This document shows positions 23,461 to 32,679 of a stretch of 64,000 nucleotides of DNA, in pieces; the first letter of the stretch is position 1, and every line of letters begins with the position of its first letter. Made by a program: the position numbers and the translations under genes. The notes under the pieces were generated by a model. It did not search any database. It was not told the DNA's origin and saw nothing but the letters and a program-made list of their open reading frames with translations. This DNA is from Helicostylum pulchrum (lineage: Eukaryota; Mucoromycota; Mucoromycetes; Mucorales; Mucoraceae): positions 216,001 to 280,000 of the forward strand of contig JAIXMO010000034.1 of NCBI GenBank assembly GCA_025677825.1, given 5' to 3'.

Positions 23461-24639
23461 TTATTTTTTGGGTTGGTTTGCCTTGTAATACTAAGAGAGA
23501 GAAAGAGAGAGTTTTTAATAAGCAGAAAAAACAAGAAAAAAAATTACTTACGGCAACACTTAATTTGATACCTTCATCAAGTCCAACTTGAGGTTCATAC
23601 CCTAAAATAGTCTTTGCCTTAGTAATATTAAAGTAGCGAGAAGACATGGCTTGCTTAATTCTAGAACGAGATAATCCTTCCTTCAATTGACTCTTATCCC
23701 AAAACAATTCCTTGATACTAAAGATAGATTCACTAATAAGAGCAATGATCAAACTAGCGTTATAAGAGAGCACAATCTTTTTACTGTTGGGCATATAATG
23801 ACCATTTTCTGCCCACACTTTAGAGGCAAAATCCCAAAATGGAACAGGTGTACCATTTGTTAAATTAAATGCTTGACCAGCAGCACCTGAATTCTCAACC
23901 GCAAGTTTCTCGGCGGCCAATACATGAGCATAGGCAACATTACCAACATATGTGAAATCCATTAATGATTGATTGTTACCGATTTGGAAACGATGTTGAC
24001 CACGTTCACATACTTCAAGCATACCGGGAATCAATTGTCTATCACCAGGTCCGAAAATAGCTGAAGGTCGAATAGTACATGTTAATAATCCCTTTTCTCC
24101 ATTTGCCTTTAACACTTCTTGTTCACAAACCATCTAAATAGTATACTATTAGAATACATATATATATATTTGTGTGACACCTGGGCTTTTTTTTTTTTTA
24201 CCTTGGATTCAGTATAAACATCAATAGCAGTAGGAGGATAAGGCGTACTTTCATCAATATTCACCATAGGTTCACCGTTTGAAATGACACTTCCAGAAGA
24301 AGTAACAACCAAAACCTTGATACCTCTTTCCTGACAGGCCTTAATAACGTTCAAAGTACCATCGACATTAATAGAGAAATAAAGATCACGAGGAGGGTTA
24401 CTGGTATTGACATGAGGAGGCGAAGCAGTATGAATGACAGCATCGATTCCTTCAAGTGCATTAAACACATCTTCAAACTTACGAAGGTCACCAGTGAAAT
24501 ATTTCACATCTGACTTGGGCTCTCTAGGTTCGGCCATGTCAAATACTGAAATCGAGGAACCATTTTGACGAAGTCGGATTTGTTCTTGAACGTGTTGACC
24601 TAAAAATCCGTTACCACCAATAACGAGGTAAGAAGGCAT
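23461..24639 (-). CDS. ERG26: Sterol-4-alpha-carboxylate 3-dehydrogenase (decarboxylating)
   Basis: NAD(P)-dependent C-3 dehydrogenase and C-4 decarboxylase of the sterol C4-demethylation complex at the ER. Three exons join in phase: 24639-24202, 24133-23552 and 23490-23461, giving 349 residues, which I recall as the length of yeast Erg26. Rossmann motif GGNGFLGQHV is at residue 8, and the catalytic YTESK (Y-x3-K) spans the first splice. VTSSGSVISNG and TIRPSAIFGPGDRQL are 3-beta-HSD/SDR-family blocks. The third exon adds only YYKANQPKK and a stop; its use is inferred because reading through gives an unrelated tail. The stop lies 5 bp from the TA beside the Tc1/mariner element, so the 3' UTR must be in transposon DNA. 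Confidence 0.9.
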
Positions 24640-24902
24640 TTTGAACCGAGAAATATTTAAAAGGAAAAAGGGAAAGTATAACTTCGAAGAAAAAAATAAA
24701 CCTTTGTGGTCCCTTTTTGTTTAAACTGCGCTAAATGGAGCTGCCTCCTCCCCCGCTTCAAGTAACAAGGAAGTAGAAGAAGCCATACTTTTTTTTCTCG
24801 CGTAGTAGTAATTAGATCAATTTATAGCTTCTTGCAACACCTCGTTTAAAATGATACAACATTTTATAGATAGGTAACCTAGACTTAGGAAAAAGGGTGA
24901 TG

Positions 24903-24906
<4 letters not shown>

Positions 24907-24939
<33 letters not shown>
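24907..24939. repeat. (GA)n microsatellite
   Basis: Uninterrupted GA dinucleotide repeat of 33 bp. Confidence 0.98.
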
Positions 24940-24943
<4 letters not shown>

Positions 24944-25010
24944 TCATTATGCAAAAGAAGTGTCCTGCTTCCCAGATTCTGGTTTATATGTGTTTTAGTA
25001 TCATCTAACT

Positions 25011-25092
25011 AGCAGTTTTGGACTGGCTGCACCAGGCCTACACTCCATCGTACCTGTAGTAGGCAATTGGGGAGACCCTCAAACCCCCCTAC
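25011..25092 (-). mobile_element. Possible Helitron 3' terminus
   Basis: Read on the minus strand, a G-run/C-run foldback (GGGGGGTTTGAGGGTCTCCC) is followed by CTGGTGCAGCCAG (4-bp stem CTGG/CCAG). About 12 nt further it reads ACTGCTAG followed by T. Helitrons end in CTRR with a small hairpin about 10 nt inside and insert before T, so CTAG|T fits. Without a second copy this is only a plausible end. Confidence 0.35.
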
Positions 25093-25172
25093 ATATACTA
25101 CATAAATGTATTTTATCGAATTAAATATATAAAAAATTTATTGGCATAACTAAAAAATAACATAAAAGAGGA

Positions 25173-25565
25173 TTAAAACTTAAAAATAATTTCGGGGTAC
25201 ACAATATTTTCTGTGGTTGTTTGATTATCGGGAAACAAAACTGATAACCCACTTGATAATGTAGCTCTGGATAAAGCTACATATAGTTGACCATGCGAAA
25301 AAACTTGATTTATTAGATTTATACCTACGGCTTTCAACGATTGGCCTTGAGACTTGTTAATCGTCATTGCGAAAGATACCCTTACTGGAAATTGTTTCCC
25401 GGTTAAAATGAACGGTAGATGTCCATTCAAAGCAGTCAGAGTAAATCTTGGTATAAGTTCGATCCTGCTGTCATCTCCATCGCCAAGAATACTGGTAACC
25501 AAAACATACTGACCTATTCTTAATATTTTTAGCCTCGTACCGTTACATAATCCTCGTTTACTGAG
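25173..25565 (-). pseudogene. Helitron (PIF1-type) helicase, C-terminal fragment
   Basis: The last ~130 codons of an open frame read RGLCNGTRLKILRIGQYVL, FPVRVSFAMTINKSQGQSLK and FSHGQLYVALSRATLSSGL. These are the conserved motifs V and VI region of PIF1-like helicases carried by eukaryotic Helitron rolling-circle transposons. All upstream helicase motifs (Walker A and B) are absent here. The frame is fused directly, without a stop, to F-box/LRR-like sequence on the same strand, giving a chimeric frame of about 394 codons. Confidence 0.8.
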
Positions 25566-26982
25566 ATAATAAGTAAATAATAATACATCGGTATTGGGCA
25601 AATAAGTGATTAGAGTTTCAGGTACTTTAGAATGATCAAATATATTTTGTAATTTGGCCATATTCAGATATTCGTGTCCATTACTGTGAGACTTGGATTT
25701 GTTTACGCCGACAGGGGGACATACACTGATTTTTTGAAGATGTGGAGGGCTTTCTACAACAAACTGATATAGATTTGGACAATTCAGGAGCATATATTCT
25801 AAAAGAATGCGAGGTACGTCGTCTATATCTTTTTCGGGGAGATTGGGAAACATTTTGAATTCAATGAAATGAAGCAAAAATAGATTAATTATTTCGAAGC
25901 CAATAGTTGAGATAAGTCTATCAGGAAAATACAATTCGATCTTATTATCTTCGTTTACGAATAAATCCAACCCTGAAACTCCATAAGTTAACTTTAGATG
26001 GTTGTTTGAATCGTATTTAAACCCGAAACTCTTGTCGAAGACTGCGTCCGCTATAAAACTACAGTACGGCTCTTTGTTCCCAGCTAAAGCATGCACCACA
26101 TTGAAGTAGGTTGTTATACGGGAAAAGGTACGATGTTGAACGCCATAATCCCTAAAGTAAATATCGAAGGTTCTTATTTTGCTAATTCGTTCCATAAATT
26201 GTATCAAATAGGAATTTCCAACTGTGTCAATCCATGGGTATAAATTAATACCTTTTATATGTAAATAAAATTGTTCTAATTGATTTGGTAGATACTTTAA
26301 AAAATAGTCAAAATAACTAGCAGGTAGATTATCAATCTTTAGATGTAACATCTTCAATTTCGATTAAACCTGATCGCCGAATCGTCTGTTACATATTTTT
26401 CTTCTTGAAGGATGGGTTCTGAAATTGGAAAGGCATCTTCGTAACGGAAGAGTGTTAGAGTACGACATACATTTTGTACTTGCGTAAAGGATAAAATCCG
26501 ATCGAAAGTATTGATAAATGTCAGCTCGGCGAGGCTCTTGAATGGATTTAATAATTCGTAAAGATTAACGGGTCGGTTTTTCGTAAGGAGAGATGAGTCT
26601 TCCGTATAAAAAAATGTAGACTTGTCAATGTGTCGCTGTGAAGCAAACAAAGGGCATAATATTCGATCATATAATCTTTTCTACCCAAATATAGCTCGTC
26701 TATCGTCGAAATGTTTTTGATGCCCTTTAATTCGGAATCTAACAGCAGGTGTGAAAAATTAGAATACATCATCTTGTTAATTTTAATCTCTTGCAGGTTA
26801 GGAAAATATCCCATTAACTGTGTGACTTGGTGCACACTAAAGTTTGGTACTAGCTCATTTACTTTGGTCGTAGTTTCGAAGAATAGTGTTTGAGTCAAAC
26901 TTCCGTATTTGAAGTACTGATGGCAATTCGTTGATTCCAAAAGTCGTTTCAGATCGGTAATACGTTTAAAGTAGATCGACAT
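25566..26982 (-). pseudogene. F-box/LRR-like gene relic, two frameshifts
   Basis: Three overlapping frames give a continuous leucine-rich protein if two single T residues are restored: one in the T-run near 26608, one near 26357. Pieces are FSVHQVTQLMGYFPNLQEIK and LLHSDTLTSLHFFI (first frame), then FKSLAELTFINTFDRILSF and LFRYEDAFPISEPILQEE (second), then LHLKIDNLPASYFDYFLKYL and LLEYMLLNCPNLYQFVVESP (third). The style matches the F-box protein at 60572-62440, common in Mucorales. An N-terminal F-box is not seen. The third frame runs directly into a Helitron helicase tail. Both indels are single bases near T runs, so sequencing error is an alternative. Confidence 0.6.
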
Positions 26983-29166
26983 TTCTTTCTAATATATCTG
27001 ACTGGCATATACATAACAACTTTTACAGAAAAAAAGTCGTTCAAGAATATTTTTTCTTTCGAGATTATTAAATATAGTGCGAAAAACTTCTGCTGGTAAG
27101 TCCCTCATGTTCAAATATTGTTCACTAATAAGTTTTGAATAAAACGCGTTCGATAATTTAGTAGCATTTTTTTTTTAGTAGCACGAAAAATAAAAATGAA
27201 GAACGGTCACTCAGGCACAGAGCATAAACATCCAGGTTTAGAGATAGCAGTTTCAATGCAACGATATGTTCAACGATCGAACAATATGCCATTTGTTGTT
27301 ATACATATCGTTGAATTATCAACGATATAGTCTCATTGTAGAATCTATCTTTTTTTAGACACCAAAAAAAAAGGGGGGGGGGGAGGTGTTCAAATTCAGG
27401 CGATATAATTATATTCACCTTACCTTTGTACAACGTTACTACTGTCTGTCACACGTCATGCGGTGAGAAACTTGTTGTCTTGGGTTTATAAGGCGGTCAA
27501 GTTGAGTTTCAATGATTATGAAGGCCCAGTTTAACATTGATAAAGCATTGTATTCATTTATTTCAAATAAAAGGATGTTTTTTTTAGATAGGAAAAGTTT
27601 TTATTAAGTCAGGATTTAAAAAGGTTGGTTTTATTAAGCTACACAAGTAGTATCTGTAAGTATTTGTATCATCATATCCTTACCATGTGTTGTATTGACA
27701 TAAGAGTAGTAGCCAGTCATGGAGAGCATTTATATCTACAGAACAATCTGAACCGCTCTTAGTATAACAAAATACTAGTAGGATTTAAAGAAGACGAAAC
27801 CAGGGAGAAACCAATACCTACCATTTTTTTTTTTTTTTTTTGTGCCGAGAAGAATAAGGAGAATTTTGGGGAGAAAAACTGAAAAATACTCGCTCTTTTA
27901 TACTTTTTCAAACAAAAAAAAGTAATTTTTTTCATATGATTTAGTATCTATTTCCATAAATGTTCATGTAAACACAAGATTATTATCTTTTTTTTATAAA
28001 ACAAAAGATACATTCATTTATTGCTGATAAAAATAGGTATGGTTAAATTGCTATAGATACAGATTATATTTTCGAAAGGAAAAACTAGTTTATTTCATAC
28101 ATTTTTCCCTACAAAAAAACGAAAAAACATTATTTTGATATCTGTGAGAAAAAACAAGTTATCTATATAATCAAAAGGAGGTGGTTTCTTTGTTTTTTAA
28201 ACAAATATTTGAAACTTATTATTTTAAAAACCTGTTTACTTGAGTAGATATGAAGTAATCAAGACGTATTTTTTTTTGCAAATACTTTCACTTTTTTTTT
28301 CGTACTTACTTTAACAGTATTTCCTCATCTAATGTTGAAATATCAATTGATGCAGTTGAAAGACGGGACATAAGTTGTAGAATGGTAAAGATGAAAAGAG
28401 TAAAAAAAAAAAGGGAAAAGTATGTCTAATTCGTACTACCTTCCTTTTTTTTTTTGCATGATTTGTTTATTTTGCCCAAGTCGAAAGATTTTTTTTCTTA
28501 ACAAGCTTCCAAATAAGACAGTTCCCGTAAAAACATGAGATCATCTATTGCCGTCACTATATGAAAACTATCTCCGTTGTTTATACCTATGATGGAGCTA
28601 ACATTTTTTTTTTCATCCAGTTTCTAAATAAGTAAGAAAACGTAAGACTTTCTATCGTCATAATTATATGAAAACTATCTCCATTATTTATATGATGGAG
28701 CCAACTTTTATATTCTGCTTAAAGCTATGTAGATCAACCGATTTTATTAGTAATTATTGTTTTAAAATATAAAAAAAATCATACCAACATACCGATAAAA
28801 GAGAGTAATAAAATAAAATACAGTTATAAAAGAGAAAAGAAAAAGAAAGAGTTTAAATAGTGGGGAGGGGGGGGGGGGGAATTGCGACAAAACTCATGAC
28901 TCGATTAGTCCCGCACTTGAAAAAAAAATACTAACATACCATCTGCTCATGTAACCAAAACCAGTATCTACAATAGGGTGTATACAGCATTTTCTGTGGG
29001 TTGTTTGGAAGCAAAACTTACTAACTGAACTACTAATTTCCAAAAGTTTTGCACCTGGAAATACGGGAAATGTGCTTTGTAGGTCTGCCGAATTGTAAGA
29101 GTGTGTACTCGATAAACCAGAGTGCAAAGAATCCGACTATAAGTAATCTACTAAGATCGTTCTCAA
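26983..29166. other. Long non-coding stretch with short repeats
   Basis: No supported gene. Contains inverted and direct copies of CAACGATAT around 27256-27325, a G-run at 27373-27382, a degenerate direct repeat at 28550-28705 and a G-run at 28867-28879. A minus-strand stretch near 28990 weakly recalls the end of a Helitron helicase (PTENAVYT) but is too short to call. Confidence 0.4.
28550..28705. repeat. Degenerate direct repeat
   Basis: TATATGAAAACTATCTCC followed within 30 bp by ATGATGGAGC occurs near 28557-28600 and again near 28667-28700. Each unit can fold through CTCC/GGAG. Confidence 0.7.
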
Positions 29167-29690
29167 AGTTAAACTTCTTCAAGTAAAACATCAAACATAT
29201 CTTTCAAAGTTCTAGGGAGTTTATAAAATCTTTTTTCCATAAAGTCTGTACCCGTTTCACATTCAATATTGGCCTCATTGGCACCAAATTCCAATGGTGA
29301 TTGTTATACATTCCGAATATAAGGTTACACTTATGGACGTACTTTGATCTAGATGCTTTAGTGATAGAGCTAATAGCTGTTTAGTCATTCTTTCTTTTTT
29401 ACTACACAAACTAGCAGATTCACCACTAACAGCTTCAATATCATCTCACTTGTCGAAGCAGGTTTCTATCATAGACCATACAATGCGATTGGCACCATTG
29501 GTCGTTGCGCGGACGGTTCATGTTTCCATTTTCGTATTCACGAAGCAATGGAAAAACCTACCAGGTTGATTCCAATCTATACTTTCTTTTTTGTTATAGC
29601 TTGAGTAGAAAGTATGGCTTTTACCTAGAGCATCGCTATCTTCTGCATGCAATTCAACACTATAAGACATAGGGAAAAAAAGTTAGACAT
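29167..29690 (-). pseudogene. Relic of a Mucorales protein family of unknown function
   Basis: Minus-strand pieces read SVELHAEDSDALGKSHTFYS, SIDWNQPGRFFHCFVNTKME, GANRIVWSMIETCF and SGESASLCSKKERMTKQLLA. After a shift they continue with FGANEANIECETGTDFMEKR and FYKLPRTLKDMFDVLLEEV before a stop. The closing KLP.xLKDM block recalls a repetitive family I associate with Mucorales genomes, function unknown. Several stops and a frameshift interrupt it. Confidence 0.4.
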
Positions 29691-30149
29691 GTATATTTCT
29701 GGAAATATAAGGTCTTTATTTTACATATGTTGACAAACTCTGTAGACAACAAGTTTTGCGGGATCGTTGGTTCGAATCATTTGGCTGAGTATTTTCGTCC
29801 TTGTGTTCCTTTTTGAGTTTGGATGGACCTATCCAATGGAAGAACAACCCAACGGATGGATTCATCCGTTCTATTATCCATAAACTTTTACTTTAAGAAA
29901 AATATAAATATCAGATATAAAATTCGATAATAAATAAAAATCAATTAACTATTTACTCAACTAAAATACGAAAAGGGCTTTCTCTTTGATTACTCTTAAT
30001 CTTTTTACTACTATTACCCCCTTCTGTCTATTTTAACACATAGCTTGGTTCCCTTGAATTATTCAAATTCATTGTATCTTTTTTTACTTTTATTAAAACT
30101 TTACTACTATTTTTAAGTCGTTCTACTTATAAAACAGGAACTGGTGCTC
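29691..30149. other. Non-coding stretch
   Basis: AT-rich, no supported frame. A GGTTCGAATC box at 29769-29778 was checked and is not part of a tRNA. Confidence 0.4.
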
Positions 30150-30827
30150 ACTAACAGGGTGTTATAACAATACTAACAACAACGATTACTATCGAAGCGG
30201 TGGTGCCCGTAACTATAATAGTAATGAAGGCAGCAGCTATAATCAAAGGAATAATAATAATCAACAATCTGATAATAGTAACACCAATCAACAATCAAAA
30301 AACTAAATGGGTCGACTGTTTCTAATGAAACTAATGGTCGGTCGAACTGTACAAAATCCATAAATATACAACCACAAGCAAATAAAGAAAATCTTACAAC
30401 AATATTAATTGAGGAAGAGGAAAAAAATGATTTAAATGCTGCTGTGCGAGTCCTTCATCCACCAACTGTGGAAACAGCAACTCAATCGAAGCCACACTCA
30501 AGACCAAGTACTTCTAAACCTATTCCTTCAAGAAAAGGGAAAGAACGAGAAACCCCTTTACCTAAATCAAATATAACTGGTGTCGGAATGATAATAGACC
30601 TCTCTGATAATGGTTTAGAAACGACACCACAACAATCGGAATCGACAATTATAAAGAAAGTCTCGAAACCTAGAAAAAAAAGGGAACCGCCAAAAATAAA
30701 ATATGATATTGTATCCTCAGTATTTCAGCAAAATTCTAACATACCTGTGGGTGATTTGCTCAAAGTATCACCGATATTAGTAAACAAAAGCAAATTTATT
30801 TTCTTGCGGTTGTTATATTCTTGTGAC
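30150..30827 (+). pseudogene. Ty3/gypsy-like retrotransposon gag-pol remnant
   Basis: The first frame is Asn/Gln-rich (YRSGGARNYNSNEGSSYNQR). A shift in an A-run near 30300 leads to a basic, Ser/Pro-rich linker (SRPSTSKPIPSRKGKERE) and then KKREPPKIKYDIVSSVFQQN followed by VGDLLKVSPILVNK. The PPKIKYDIV...LL.VSP block recalls the stretch just before the protease in fungal Ty3/gypsy polyproteins. Protease, reverse transcriptase and integrase are absent, and the frame ends at TAA 30828. Family assignment is from recalled pattern only. Confidence 0.45.
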
Positions 30828-30926
30828 TAAAAAAATATAAAACGTTGATTACCACAATAAGTACTACATGTCAAAGAGATTAAAGACTTTTTGAAAAATA
30901 TTTTTTATATAAAGAAAAACAGCTTC

Positions 30927-30959
<33 letters not shown>

Positions 30960-31565
30960 TTAAAAAAAAAGGTACTAGTGCTTTGGCCTTTACAATAAGG
31001 AAACAAAAAAAGTTTCCAAAGTGAAAGTTTCCCAAGACTAACCACGAGGAGGTACACTAGCTGAAGTCTCATCACGTTCATACATATACGTGAAAAATAT
31101 ATATATACATGTATCTAAATATAAAAATAAACACATGTATAGATAAAAAAGTAAACACATGTATAGATAAAAAAAAAAGATGATGATGCCAAAGGATAAG
31201 TATCCACAACAACACAACTACTTAATGATACTGTTTTCCTTAGAGAAGACTACCGAGACAGGAACCATTAATCCAACCTCCCTACGATATCCGCATGGTT
31301 GGTGTGCCATTACACGCAGGTTAAACTGCAAGAACCGCTCGTAAAAGAGGCAGGGGAGAAGGAGATAAACAGCTCGTCAAAAAACCACTTTAGCAACCGT
31401 TCTGTCCTGTTGCTTTCAAAAGCCAGTACAATTATAAATAGCAGTGTTTCAAAGGGAGGAGAAAGAAATTATACTCTAAAGAAATAAATAAAAAAGGAAT
31501 GGATCGGAATCAGTTTAGAAGCAAAATAAATAAAAAAATCCCATTTACCATTCTTTCCCGTCATA
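30828..31565. other. Non-coding stretch with microsatellite and a short tandem repeat
   Basis: (TTA)n at about 30928-30960. A repeated unit containing AAACACATGTATAGATAAAA occurs twice at 31129-31172. A plus frame at 31299-31487 has no recognisable content. Confidence 0.45.
30928..30960. repeat. (TTA)n microsatellite
   Basis: About ten perfect TTA units. Confidence 0.95.
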
Positions 31566-31755
31566 TTAACAGCGAATACAACAACTGCAACACCAGTTCC
31601 AGCAGCAGCACCAACATTTACCGCTATAAATAGACATTATGATTAGGTTTAAATATTTATAAGTAAAGCAGTTTAAATCCTTACCTTTTAATAAAAGGAA
31701 CAATCATCGCGATACAAAAGAATACAGTACTTGGAAGAAGCATCTTAAAAAGCAT
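31566..31755 (-). CDS. Possible small cysteine-rich secreted peptide (weak)
   Basis: Two exons join in phase: 31755-31685 and 31623-31566, with a 61-nt intron (GTAAGG...TATAG), giving 42 residues. The first exon gives MLLPSTVFFCIAMIVPFIK, which looks like a signal or membrane segment. The second gives GKCWCCCWNWCCSCCIRC, nine Cys in 18 residues. The Cys codons come from a TGC/TGT-rich stretch that in another phase reads as a hydrophobic Val/Ala segment, so the cysteines may be accidental. It is surrounded by transposon relics. Expression evidence would decide. Confidence 0.2.
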
Positions 31756-32679
31756 AATACTTATTAGTTTAGAAAACTAAAAAGCTTTTTTTTTTTTTAG
31801 CTCAATGTACTCAGGGTTTGGTTCATTACAGAAGAAAAAACCCCTTTAGATGCTTAATGTTTTAAAATGATTGACATTAAAGCTAATAAAAGTGAAATGA
31901 CAAGAAGTAAAGGTTAAAATAGGGTTTACTTGAATGTTTTTAGAAGTGTTTATGTAAACTTACATTTGTACCTGACAACATGCATCTGTCAAATAAAGGG
32001 GATCATATTTGTGTCAAAAGAAGCTTTTTGTAACACAATAAGCTATTACAATACCCGCCACCAAACTGAATGTCTAGTTTCAAAATATCGCCATGAGCAA
32101 CATTAGGCATATTAGGCAGTGTCTAGCAGTCGACTTTCAGAGAAAACAGCAATGTGTATTGTACATGTAGAAATTAGAAGACGAAGAGAAAAAAGGTTAA
32201 AAAATGAAAAATCAGTAGCGGGGTCTTTCTTTTTTTTGCAGGCACAAAAAAAATGCCCTGCCTGGATTTAATATCACAGCTTTTTATTTTTTATTCCAAC
32301 GTGAAGAAAATAATACGACTACAGTTAATTAAAAAGGGATAAAGAAAAGTTATTTAAGGTTTATAATTTGTAAACATAGTTTCCGAACCGATAATTCGGT
32401 ATCATGGCAAGTTTGATCCGTATCTCTGCAGAAATCAACTGTCTAAAAAAAAATGGGTTTTCTCGAAGCAAAACTATCGTTTCTTTAATGTATTTATTTG
32501 TCTATTCGCGGTATAAGTCTACCTATCGTTCCTCATCCTTACCTTCTAGACTCTTCTTGAAGCTACATATATAATTCGAACAAAGAAAGTACATACACCA
32601 TTGGTGTAACCTGTAACTCTCTATAAACCAACCAACAGAAAAGTTTTATTTAACTCTTTGTCAAACTTTTAAATGTTGA
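31756..32679. other. Non-coding stretch beside the Helitron relic
   Basis: AT-rich with T runs (31786-31798, 32229-32238). It should contain the downstream end of the Helitron relic, but no CTRR-plus-hairpin end was identified. Confidence 0.35.

Larger units (their letters stand above)
24640..25172. other. Spacer between ERG26 and a Helitron relic
   Basis: Holds the ERG26 promoter, a (GA)n run at 24907-24939 and, nearer 25173, GC-richer hairpin-forming DNA (25011-25092) that may be a Helitron 3' terminus. No gene seen. Confidence 0.45.

Noticed and set aside
27256..27325. CAACGATAT inverted/direct repeats as a MITE
   Set aside because: Too short and without a target duplication or second copy in the window.
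28970..29020. Similarity of a minus-strand stretch (PTENAVYT) to the Helitron helicase end
   Set aside because: Only about eight residues agree and surrounding frames have stops; could be chance.
29760..29790. GGTTCGAATC, a tRNA B-box match
   Set aside because: No pairing T-stem, no A-box at the right distance and no acceptor stem.
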